64,000 bases of DNA. Origin: Arthrobacter glacialis. Lineage in GTDB: Bacteria > Actinomycetota > Actinomycetes > Actinomycetales > Micrococcaceae. The DNA lies in NCBI RefSeq assembly GCF_002909445.1, contig NZ_PPXC01000002.1, positions 62,001 through 126,000 on the forward strand, written 5' to 3'. The notes beneath the pieces are model-generated. The model did no database searches. It was not told the origin of the DNA and saw nothing but the letters and a program-made list of their open reading frames with translations. Position numbers and translations under genes: made by a program. This document shows positions 18,401-26,843 of this stretch, piece after piece. Positions within the stretch are counted from its first letter, which is position 1, and the number at the start of each line of letters is the position of its first letter.

Positions 18401-19276
18401 CTTCGGGATCAGTGAGTACGCCGTGCCGTTTTCCCCGCAGCGGAACAAGCTGTAGCTGCTCATGTCCACAGGTGTGGTGCTGAAATTGGTGACTTCCACA
18501 TACTGGTTGGCGGCGTTGCCGGCACCACCATTGGAGAGTTCGGTAAACCGCAGCCCATTGTCGATGGTCTTGCGGGTTCCGGCTGTGGCATTGGGTGCAT
18601 CCACAGTGCGGGTCGCGATGATCCAGTTGTCCGCCAACGGACCGTTGGCAGAAACGCGTTGGAAGGATTCGTCGAGGCGGTGATCAAGTCCGCTGCGCAG
18701 GTTGACACCATTGATGGCACAGTCGGAGTTCACATCAGGGTGGTAGACGCCGACGGCGTCCCGGCGCTGTCCCTTGGCGTCCTCTATGAATGCACCATAG
18801 CCAAATTCATGCAGGCTGGTGTCGTAGCTGGCATCTGTCGTATATCCGGACGTGTCCCTGGCCGTGGTGAACTGGTCCCCGGGAGCCAGAACTGTATTCT
18901 CCGGGACTACGGACTGAGGCCCGTAACCGTCGCCCGTCTGTCCGCAGCGGTAGATCTTCCACCCTGAAATGTCCATGGGCGTATCGCCATAATTGCCTAG
19001 CTCAATGAAGTTCTTGGCTGACACGCGGTCGGCGGTGGCTGATGCGCCTGCCCCGCCGTTGGCGATCTCGCTGATGAGTACCGGGGATCCGGGAACCACC
19101 TCATAGCGGTTGGTGGTTTCGGTAGGAGCAGCCGGGGCCATCCCCATGCCAAGAGACATAGCGGCCAGACCGACAGTAACTCCTAGAGCAATTCGCCGTG
19201 GCGCTCGGGGACTGGCTGGCGGTGGGCCCGCCCTCAGGTGGGCAAGACGTGCTGGCATGTGCCTGTCAACATTCAT
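15446..19276 (-). CDS. Surface metallophosphoesterase with lamin-tail domains
   Basis: A secreted 1276-residue protein. A signal peptide (about 1-55) is followed by three lamin-tail-like repeats, each opening with an ISEIA/FTELS-NGGAG motif near residues 69, 245 and 419. A calcineurin-like phosphoesterase domain follows, roughly 790-1010, with TGDIIQN, LPGNHDN (near 875), ATHSYL (near 956) and GGHYHG (near 1000). The usual first D-x-H is NHMTDPQF here, so that ligand may vary. The C-terminus has a Pro/Thr/Ala linker, LVATG, a hydrophobic helix and basic residues, a sortase-type anchor with Val in place of Pro. The substrate is unknown; an extracellular phosphodiester or nucleotide is plausible beside nucleoside salvage genes. 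ATG 19276 has GAGAGGA about 10 nt upstream; TTG 19282 is an alternative. Confidence 0.85.
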   Translation of the reverse strand: MNVDRHMPARLAHLRAGPPPASPRAPRRIALGVTVGLAAMSLGMGMAPAAPTETTNRYEVVPGSPVLISEIANGGAGASATADRVSAKNFIELGNYGDTPMDISGWKIYRCGQTGDGYGPQSVVPENTVLAPGDQFTTARDTSGYTTDASYDTSLHEFGYGAFIEDAKGQRRDAVGVYHPDVNSDCAINGVNLRSGLDHRLDESFQRVSANGPLADNWIIATRTVDAPNATAGTRKTIDNGLRFTELSNGGAGNAANQYVEVTNFSTTPVDMSSYSLFRCGENGTAYSLIPKLPAGSVAAAGDSFVFSNSKGAQPAGGADLTFAAGIHWRDFGVMLVTASQEIVDRAGVYNNRNSVCTDGSAIKTVPDHYQNEVLTRVSNTGDNSADFALTTTRTPGSHGAQTTLATAAKPATGDVQISEIAASGAAGADDEFFELANYGATAVNLKGWSAYRCTNTGQGSATPQIADLGDITLAPGQVYLASSVNAPAIVRDVSNASYATGLDETDYGVYLMDAAGAKVDAMAAYDVDVDRFTPCRLGQETRNYTKPDQGQSYQRAQHTGDNENDFVIAATRTPGILNDVSYVDPTVPLAGELDPTTVSTNNVPGTPKLTVAGGSDLSATVSGTDDGGTTLALKAESAELKDSSAVVVHTGSSTAAVPATLEIPGETIARKGQQMETSGAPGEFPFQRFELPVASGEPANFSWSGTTSSRNEIQMYAWDSVAAGWMLLTTAVPSADGDLTLNGTVPEDKVKDGVAQVLVIDGPRTSGGLIDEIGVTDQAFANPASYDFSLNHMTDPQFYSESFRDVFRKMSSWVVSNADSRKVAYNSLTGDIIQNWIAGNSAEERANREYAAARKIMSLINDANIPNGVLPGNHDNFWGRDNSKFNEYFPVEMYQDKEWYGESWQKGDNAAHTDFFSHEGMDFMVLNLPYRSSAPQLAWASAQAAAHPAHNIIIATHSYLHTAGTRDNIDARYTSSAQETWDTVIAPHDNVFLVLGGHYHGVVTNYADPVTGEQTDATELARDTYAIKNVGGNGRTVVEMLADYQGYRSSVSTTRNDLLDRDSGFQRLLQLDLDAGLMAVNAYSPSLDSFEAWKYDEPAYRGATARYDAGDDEFVAQVSLIRSTTLKSSQWAQTGSFSEFAQGTLENGGQQNIALATGAKEQLWTVSLTDPEGNVSRSTPRVLAALAATPTAPATSAEPGAGTSPTGSTTAIPGAAIPGAASSTPGNAVVAGGEGSDELVATGANVGIFVTGAALLLLAGAGVLVGRNRRASSHS

Positions 19277-19532
19277 CGACAAAAATTCCTCTCAAGGAAA
19301 CTCTGCGGCTGCGCCGAGGGCCCCGGGCACAGGTGTCCCCAACGCAACGGGACTTGAAGAGCCTGTCGAGACAAAGTTTCCTGAACATAGCCATTGAGCT
19401 TGCCGTGAGTGACCATAACATGAACGTTGTTCCAGCTGGAGCGAAGAAGCAGTCAAAATCAGTCAGTCATGCCACGGACTGAAGTCGTTTGTGTAATCTA
19501 GTCCTGCAGATGGATGCCGGGTAAGTTTTCGC

Positions 19533-20579
19533 GTGTCAAACTTAGGGCAGACAACCACCACAGGAGAGGAATCATCCACTGTGGATTTTTTGCACATCGT
19601 GGGGCAGATCAACTACGTGATCGACCATTCGGCAGCCCAATGGTGGGTTATCCCGATAGTGAGTTTGTTCTGCCTTATTGATGGATTCTTCCTCTTTTTG
19701 CCCAGCGAGACAGCCATTGTTGCCCTCGCATCCATTTCGGCCAAAACCGGTTACCCCAATATTTGGCTGCTGATCCTGGGCGCCTCCATTGGCGCCATTA
19801 TTGGCGACAACATTGCGTATTTCATGGGCCGCAAACTCGGCACCACCCGCTTTAATTGGATGCGCCGCCCGCGTGGAGCCAAGGCATTTGCCTGGGCTGG
19901 CAAGGAGCTGGAAAAACGCGGAGCCATTTTGATCTTTACTGCCCGCTATATTCCTGTGGGCAGAATTGCCGTGAACTTCACCGCCGGGGCTACCTGGTTC
20001 CCGTGGCGCCGCTTCGTGCTGCTGGACGGCATTGCCGTGGTGACGTGGGCTGGCTACTCGGTTGCCGTGGGTACCTTTGCCGGACGCTGGGTCCATGACA
20101 ACCCCCTGCTGGGTGTGGCCATCGCCATCACCTTTGCCATTGTCATTGGCTTTGTGGTGGATCATGCCATGAAGTATCTGCACCACTTTTTGGAGAAGCG
20201 CGGAAAATTGGCGCCCCGGCCCGAGCCCGGCCTGGCAGCGGCCCAGCACGCAGATCAGGTCCAGGCCGAGGCGGCCGCCAACGCCCAGCTTGTGGCCCAG
20301 ACCCAGGCTCAAGTCCAGGCTCGATTCCAGGCGGCCCACCCGGAGGTGCCAGCTCAGCTTGCAGCGGAATCGCGCCCGGCAGAACTGGAAACTGGCGCCG
20401 CGCCTGACGCTCCAACTGACAGCAGTGAAACGTACCAGGAACCCTTGCCGCAGGCGCGAGGAACCTTGCCGCAGGCGCCGGGGCGGGCTGCGGCTGCGGT
20501 TCCGCTGCTGCCCCATCTATCCGGCAATGACATCCCGGTGCCCGCAACGGCCCGCGCACCCCGCGCCGGCACCAACTAG
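19533..20579 (+). CDS. DedA family membrane protein with long C-terminal tail
   Basis: A 348-residue DedA/SNARE-associated protein; this family includes lipid scramblases and flippases needed for envelope homeostasis. The core (about 20-215) contains the FLPSETAIVALASIS re-entrant region, GDNIAYFMGRKLG and FTARYIPVGRIAVNFTAGAT, whose acidic and Arg residues are conserved. A low-complexity tail of about 130 residues rich in Ala, Gln and Pro follows; most DedA proteins end soon after the last helix. The start may instead be GTG 19581, which has GGAGAGG 11 nt upstream. Confidence 0.88.
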   Translation: MSNLGQTTTTGEESSTVDFLHIVGQINYVIDHSAAQWWVIPIVSLFCLIDGFFLFLPSETAIVALASISAKTGYPNIWLLILGASIGAIIGDNIAYFMGRKLGTTRFNWMRRPRGAKAFAWAGKELEKRGAILIFTARYIPVGRIAVNFTAGATWFPWRRFVLLDGIAVVTWAGYSVAVGTFAGRWVHDNPLLGVAIAITFAIVIGFVVDHAMKYLHHFLEKRGKLAPRPEPGLAAAQHADQVQAEAAANAQLVAQTQAQVQARFQAAHPEVPAQLAAESRPAELETGAAPDAPTDSSETYQEPLPQARGTLPQAPGRAAAAVPLLPHLSGNDIPVPATARAPRAGTN

Positions 20580-20599
20580 CGCAGCGCCCCTCTCATCCC

Positions 20600-20605
20600 T
20601 AGAGT
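20600..20605 (+). promoter_or_regulatory. -10 element TAGAGT, leaderless add
   Basis: TAGAGT lies 7 nt before GTG 20613, identical in sequence and spacing to the manC and amidohydrolase promoters. Confidence 0.6.
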
Positions 20606-20612
20606 GGGGATT

Positions 20613-21839
20613 GTGACTAACTCAACTTCAGAGCAAGCAGCCCAGTCCATCCCCGTTGTGGACCTGAAATCCTTGCCAAAGGTATCCCTGCACGATCATC
20701 TGGACGGCGGTCTGCGCCCAGAGACCATCATTGAGTTGGCGGCTGCGAACAGCCATGTACTGCCCACCACCGACCCCGAAGAATTGCGCAGCTGGTTTGT
20801 GGAGCAAGCCAGCTCAGGTTCCCTGGTGAGCTACCTGGAGACCTTTGAACACACCGTTGCACTCATGCAGACGCACTCGGCCCTGGTGCGGGTCGCCCGT
20901 GAATTTGTTGAGGACCTGGCCGAGGACGGTGTTGTCTACGGTGAAGTACGCTGGGCGCCGGAGCAGCACCTCCGCGCAGGGCTGAGCCTTGATGAGGCTG
21001 TTGAGGCCGTGCAACTGGGCCTTGAAGAAGGCATGGACGCTGTGGACGGGGCGGGTGGCTACATTGAGGTGGGCCAGATCGTCACAGCCATGCGCCACGC
21101 CGACCGCGGCGCCGAAATCGCCCAGCTGGCCGTGCGCCACCGTGACAACGGCGTGGTGGGCTTCGACATTGCCGGGGCCGAGGAAGGCTTCCTGCCGTCC
21201 CGCTTCGCCGAGGCCTTCACCTATTTGGCCGAGAACAACTTCCCCGCCACCGTCCACGCCGGTGAGGGCGCCGGACTGGACAGCATCCAGGACGCACTGG
21301 TCCACGGCCGCGCCCTGCGCCTAGGCCATGGTGTGCGCATTGCCGAGGACATCCACCTGGACGTGCAGGAGGAGGACGGGCACGACGTCGGCACCGTCAC
21401 CTTGGGTGACTTGGCCCAGTGGGTACGCGACCGTCAGATCCCGCTCGAGCTGTGCCCGTCCTCGAACCTGCAAACAGGCGCCATTGCGGCCTTTGGCACC
21501 ACCATCGCCGAACACCCCATCGACCTGCTGCACCAGCTTGGCTTCAACATCACCGTCAACACCGACAACCGGCTCATGAGCGGCACCACGCTGACCCAGG
21601 AATTTGGGCTGCTCGTGGAAACCTTTGGCTACGGCCTGGACACGGTGCTGGAGCTGACCTTGAACGCCGTGCACGCAACGTTCCTGCCCATTGAAGCCCG
21701 CGAGCACCTGGCGGACTTCATCATTGAGCACTTCGAGGACGCCATGGATGAGATGGAGGACTTTGAGGACTCCGACGACTTTGAGGGCTTCGACGGGTCC
21801 GAGGGCTTCGAAGCGGACGATGACGAGATTGACGACTAA
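20613..21839 (+). CDS. add: Adenosine deaminase
   Basis: A 408-residue deaminase converting adenosine and deoxyadenosine to inosine forms. Zinc and catalytic signatures are SLHDHLDGGL (the H-x-H pair), VHAGEGAG (His plus catalytic-loop Glu), RLGHG, and the metal Asp in VNTDNRLMSG. The last 30 residues form a very acidic tail rich in Asp, Glu and Phe, not needed for the fold. The start is GTG 20613, set by the -10 spacing. It adds a purine branch to the nearby salvage operon. mazG starts within its last codons. Confidence 0.93.
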   Translation: MTNSTSEQAAQSIPVVDLKSLPKVSLHDHLDGGLRPETIIELAAANSHVLPTTDPEELRSWFVEQASSGSLVSYLETFEHTVALMQTHSALVRVAREFVEDLAEDGVVYGEVRWAPEQHLRAGLSLDEAVEAVQLGLEEGMDAVDGAGGYIEVGQIVTAMRHADRGAEIAQLAVRHRDNGVVGFDIAGAEEGFLPSRFAEAFTYLAENNFPATVHAGEGAGLDSIQDALVHGRALRLGHGVRIAEDIHLDVQEEDGHDVGTVTLGDLAQWVRDRQIPLELCPSSNLQTGAIAAFGTTIAEHPIDLLHQLGFNITVNTDNRLMSGTTLTQEFGLLVETFGYGLDTVLELTLNAVHATFLPIEAREHLADFIIEHFEDAMDEMEDFEDSDDFEGFDGSEGFEADDDEIDD

Positions 21840-22545
21840 TTCCGTTCCTGCTGCTGACAGGCGGGCCGCCTCCACACAGCTGGAAATGGCCCGCCTTGTT
21901 GGCGTTGTTGCGGCCCTGCGCGAGCATTGCCCCTGGACCGGCGCGCTGACCCACGATTCCCTCACCACATACTTGCTGGAGGAATCGTATGAGCTCATCG
22001 AGGCCATTGAAACGGGCCACAGTGATCAAATATCCGGTGAATTAGGGGACATCTTGTTGCAGGTGGTCCTCCATGCCCGGCTTGCCCAGGAGTCGGGCCA
22101 ATTCGACGTGGCAGACGTCGCCCGTGGGCTCAGTGACAAAATGATCCGGCGCAGCCCCCACGTCTTCCACCCAGACGGCACCCTGCAGTCAAGTTTTCCA
22201 GCCACCATCGAGGAAATTGAGGCAAGCTGGGAGCGCGTCAAGGCCGAAGAACGGGCCGCCGAGGAGCTGGCAATTCCGGTGGTCGGGATTGCTCAACCCG
22301 ACAGCCCGTTCGCGGGGATTCCGCGGTCGTTGCCGGCACTGGCCATGGCGCAGAAGTCGCTGGAGCGGGCTGCGCGGGCGGGACTTGGTGCCGTGCCACC
22401 GGCCGTTCATCTGGCTGAGCACGTCGAAACTGAGGACGAGCTCGGGAAGGTGCTGTTCGGCGTCGTACAGGCAGCCCAGGAACGTGGACTGGACGCGGAA
22501 CGTGCCCTGCGCCTTGCCGTGCTCTCTTTTCAGGCGGAAAACTAG
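21829..22545 (+). CDS. mazG: MazG-type nucleoside triphosphate pyrophosphohydrolase
   Basis: A 238-residue housekeeping NTP pyrophosphohydrolase that removes non-canonical or oxidised nucleotides. The MazG core is in HCPWTGALTHDSLTTYLLEE, with the metal-binding E-x-x-E helix ESYELIEAIE and the second acidic helix GELGDILLQVVLHARLA. I place the start at TTG 21829, overlapping add by 11 nt, which implies coupled translation; ATG 21886 is an alternative. The order mazG-eno-ftsB matches Mycobacterium. Confidence 0.88.
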   Translation: MTTNSVPAADRRAASTQLEMARLVGVVAALREHCPWTGALTHDSLTTYLLEESYELIEAIETGHSDQISGELGDILLQVVLHARLAQESGQFDVADVARGLSDKMIRRSPHVFHPDGTLQSSFPATIEEIEASWERVKAEERAAEELAIPVVGIAQPDSPFAGIPRSLPALAMAQKSLERAARAGLGAVPPAVHLAEHVETEDELGKVLFGVVQAAQERGLDAERALRLAVLSFQAEN

Positions 22546-22563
22546 CCCGCGTCCCTGCCTCCC

Positions 22564-22649
22564 CTGAACTTATGCGCTGAACCCGCGCTGAGTTCTCCGC
22601 ATGAGTGTCCATGCGCTGAACTCGCGCTGAGTTCTACGCATAAGTTCAG
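22564..22649. terminator. 86-bp nested palindrome after mazG
   Basis: Outer arms CTGAACTTATGCG/CGCATAAGTTCAG enclose two further copies of a GCGCTGAAC-CGCGCTGAGTTCT unit that is itself partly palindromic. It lies 18 bp after mazG and can fold several ways. Termination is likely but unproved. Confidence 0.6.
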
Positions 22650-22794
22650 ACTTCCACGAGCATGCAGCGCGAAGCGCGGCAAATTGGCCGCCACAATGCC
22701 GCCCTGAGCGTAGCAAAGAGTGCCCCGTCACGCCGTCGGTTACGATTGAGGCGACAGCGTGGTCGAACCGTTACTGTAAAAAGCTGACTTTTAG

Positions 22795-24084
<1,290 letters not shown>

Positions 24085-24096
24085 ATAGCTGCTCCG

Positions 24097-24149
24097 GCCG
24101 CGGTGGCTGGCCAAGCCAAGGAATACCTGCCTTGGCCAGCCACCGCGGC
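24097..24149. terminator. Enolase terminator
   Basis: Perfect 19-bp arms GCCGCGGTGGCTGGCCAAG enclose a 15-nt loop, 12 bp after the eno stop, with a short T-run on the + strand. Confidence 0.85.
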
Positions 24150-24269
24150 TTTGCTGTATCCAGGGCAGGATCCGATACCCAGACGCGGTGGCTTCCCGGA
24201 TCGGTTATCCCGAGCGCATAGACTGGGCAGCAGCAGTTGATTTTTTCGGGCAAGGTTTTTAGGAGAAGC

Positions 24270-25013
24270 ATGGCCACGCGACGGCCCTCAGTGCCTAAAG
24301 CGCAGTTCACAGCCGGCATGGGTGATGCCCCGGAGTCCAAGAAGGTTCCCTCAGCTTCAGCGTCCAGTACGACGCCGGAGGCTGGCCCCGGCGCCACTCC
24401 CGCCACGGGTGCCCCCCAGCCACGTGAGCCCCAAGCCCGCCAACGTGCCTCAGCGCCGACCAGTCGAAGCGGCCAGGACGGTGTCATCCACACCGCCGGC
24501 AACAGTCCGGTGCCTGCCCGCAGATTCTCGGGCCGACTTTTGGTGTTGGGCCTGACCATGGGTGTTGTGACCTTGCTCCTGGCCCCCAATGTGCACACCT
24601 ACATGCAGCAAAGGGCTGAGATATCTGCACTGCGCGACGATATTGCTGCCAAGGAAGCCCAGCAGAGCGCCTACAGTGCGGAATTGCTGCGCTGGGACGA
24701 CCCCGCCTATATCAAGCAGCAGGCCCGGGACAGGGTCAGCATGCTCATGCCGGGCGAGACCGGATACTGGGTTTACGGTGCCAATGGTGTTGTTGGCGCT
24801 GAGGATTCCGTGGATGCCGCCAAGGCCGCTGCCGCGCAAGCCACAACCGCCAAGAAGGCCACGGAAATCACCGTTGAACCGTGGGTGGACGCGCTGTGGG
24901 GAGCTGTGAAAAAGTCCGCGGAAGTGCAAGCTCCCGCCGCGGAACCCCCAGCCCCGGCCCCGGCCCCAGTCCCAGCACCGGCACCGGCGCCCGCGCCGGC
25001 GCCGGCGCCGTAG
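24270..25013 (+). CDS. FtsB/DivIC-like septum formation initiator
   Basis: A 247-residue bitopic membrane protein of the septum formation initiator family. About 90 disordered Pro/Ala/Ser-rich residues precede one membrane helix (LVLGLTMGVVTLLLAPNV), then a coiled coil beginning QQRAEISALRDDIAAKEAQQ and the DDPAYIKQQARDRVSMLMPGE segment typical of the family. The C-terminus is a Pro-Ala alternating run (24,940-25,010). ATG 24270 with AGGAGAAG directly upstream is clearly the start. The eno-ftsB-DUF501-ppx order supports the role in division. Confidence 0.9.
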   Translation: MATRRPSVPKAQFTAGMGDAPESKKVPSASASSTTPEAGPGATPATGAPQPREPQARQRASAPTSRSGQDGVIHTAGNSPVPARRFSGRLLVLGLTMGVVTLLLAPNVHTYMQQRAEISALRDDIAAKEAQQSAYSAELLRWDDPAYIKQQARDRVSMLMPGETGYWVYGANGVVGAEDSVDAAKAAAAQATTAKKATEITVEPWVDALWGAVKKSAEVQAPAAEPPAPAPAPVPAPAPAPAPAPAP

Positions 25014-25135
25014 TCCGCCAGCCAGATTCATGGCGTGGGCTCATCCACGCTAAAATGGCTGGTTGAACCCCACAGCCATGCCAAGACGTTCGGCGCGCAG
25101 GTGAGAATCACAGCCGCCAGCAATACTTCAGTTCC

Positions 25136-25819
25136 ATGAAAGGCCCCCTCGTGCCCGCAACAGAAAGCTCCGCCACGGACGGGCGAGTCCCCACTGCGCT
25201 GGACCTGGACACCCTCAGCCGCCAGCTCAACAGGCCCGTGCGCGACGTCGTGGAGATTCCGGCCCGCTGCGTGTGCGGCAATCCGCTGGTTGCTGCCACG
25301 GCCCCGCGGCTGAGCAACGGCATCCCGTTCCCCACCACGTATTACCTCACCCACCCTGTGCTCACGGCCGCAGCCTCCCGTCTGGAAGCAGCAGGGCTGA
25401 TGAATGAGATGACGGACAGGCTGGCCGCAGACACGGAACTGGCAGCTGCCTACCAGCACGCCCATGAGGCCTACATTGCCGCCCGCGAAGCCATTGGTGA
25501 ACGCGCCGGCACCGGTCCCGTTCCGGAGACCGCGGGAATTTCCGCCGGCGGCATGCCCACCCGCGTCAAGTGCCTGCACGTTTTGATTGGCCACGCACTG
25601 GCGGCCGGTCCCGGGGTCAACCCGCTAGGTGACGAGGCCCTTGCAGCCGTGGCCGAATGGTGGACCGCCGAGCGCTGCTACTGCGAAGGGGCCTGGGACA
25701 ACCAGGCGCCCGTGCCGAACAAGGACCTGAGCCGGCACGTCAAGCACCTGAACCAGCTCAAGGCCGAAGCCGCCGGAAACGCTGACTCCACCTCGGATTC
25801 CGCCAACACCGAGAAGTAA
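25136..25819 (+). CDS. DUF501 domain protein
   Basis: A 227-residue protein of the actinobacterial DUF501 family, with no known function. It carries conserved Cys in ARCVCGNPLV, KCLHVLIGH and AERCYC, plus PFPTTYYLTHP, which suggests a metal or redox site; this is inference. It is conserved between ftsB and ppx in Actinobacteria. The 20 C-terminal residues are low complexity. Confidence 0.85.
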   Translation: MKGPLVPATESSATDGRVPTALDLDTLSRQLNRPVRDVVEIPARCVCGNPLVAATAPRLSNGIPFPTTYYLTHPVLTAAASRLEAAGLMNEMTDRLAADTELAAAYQHAHEAYIAAREAIGERAGTGPVPETAGISAGGMPTRVKCLHVLIGHALAAGPGVNPLGDEALAAVAEWWTAERCYCEGAWDNQAPVPNKDLSRHVKHLNQLKAEAAGNADSTSDSANTEK

Positions 25820-25861
25820 CCACCGCCACCCGCTGTGTAACACCACCTGAAAGGCTTTTCC

Positions 25862-26815
25862 ATGCGTGTTGCCGCCATTGACTGCGGAACCAACTCCATC
25901 CGCCTGCTCATTGCCGACGTTGTCCCGGACAACCACGCGGGAGCGGTGCTCCAGGATGTGCACCGTGAAATGCGCGTGGTCCGGCTGGGGCAGGGCGTGG
26001 ATGTGACAGGCATGCTTGCCGAGGACGCACTGGAGCGGACCTTCGCGGCAACGCAGGACTATGCCGCCTTGATTGCCGCCCATGGCGTGGAACGGGTGCG
26101 TTTTGTTGCCACCAGCGCCACGCGCGACGCCGGCAACAAGGACATTTTTACGGCCGGGATCCAGGCCCGGCTGGGTGTGGCCCCTGAGGTTGTCAGCGGC
26201 GCCGAGGAAGCCGGCTTGTCATTCGCCGGGGCAGTCAGCGTGCTGCCCGCCGTGGCAAACCGCAACATTCTTGTGGTGGACCTGGGCGGTGGCAGCACCG
26301 AGTTTGTCATTGGCAACTCAGAAGGTGTCAGTGGTGCACTGAGCACCAACATGGGTTGCGTGCGGTTCACCGAAAGGTACCTGCAAAGCGACCCTCCCAC
26401 GGCTGCCGAAATTGCGGCCGCACACGCTGCCATTGAAGAAAAGCTTGACGAAGTCTTCGCCGCGGTCACACTCGACGCGGTCGATGAGGTGGTGGGTGTG
26501 GCAGGGTCCATCACCACCATCACAGCCCACGCACTCGGGTTGGCGAGCTACCAGAGCGAGGTGATTCATGCCGCCGTCGTGCCTCTGGAAAAGATCGACG
26601 CCGCTGCCTCGCAGCTGCTGGCCATGACACGCGCCCAGCGGGCCGAACTTGGGTTCATGCACACTGGCCGGGTGGACGTCATTGGTGCCGGCGCGCTGAT
26701 TTGGCGCACGGTGCTGCGCCGCGTGGCCCGGCTCAACGGTGGGAGACTGGAATCGGTAACCACCAGCGAACACGATATTCTTGACGGAATTGCCCTGGGT
26801 GCGGCTAAAAACTGA
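25862..26815 (+). CDS. Ppx/GppA phosphatase family protein
   Basis: A 317-residue exopolyphosphatase/guanosine pentaphosphatase-type enzyme with the ASKHA fold. The phosphate-1 motif is AAIDCGTNSIRLL, the catalytic region is GAEEAGLSFAGAV, and the phosphate-2 motif is VVDLGGGSTEF. It is the short single-module form found in Actinobacteria. AAGG lies about 8 nt before the ATG. It is likely co-transcribed with DUF501 (42-nt gap). Confidence 0.9.
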   Translation: MRVAAIDCGTNSIRLLIADVVPDNHAGAVLQDVHREMRVVRLGQGVDVTGMLAEDALERTFAATQDYAALIAAHGVERVRFVATSATRDAGNKDIFTAGIQARLGVAPEVVSGAEEAGLSFAGAVSVLPAVANRNILVVDLGGGSTEFVIGNSEGVSGALSTNMGCVRFTERYLQSDPPTAAEIAAAHAAIEEKLDEVFAAVTLDAVDEVVGVAGSITTITAHALGLASYQSEVIHAAVVPLEKIDAAASQLLAMTRAQRAELGFMHTGRVDVIGAGALIWRTVLRRVARLNGGRLESVTTSEHDILDGIALGAAKN

Positions 26816-26843
26816 GCCCGCCCCCCACCGGAAACGAGCATTC

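Noticed and set aside
25066-25104. Possible 12-codon leaderless peptide (TAAAAT-N6-TTG) before the DUF501 gene
   Set aside because: The spacing fits, but a single TTG-started short frame without conservation evidence is not enough.
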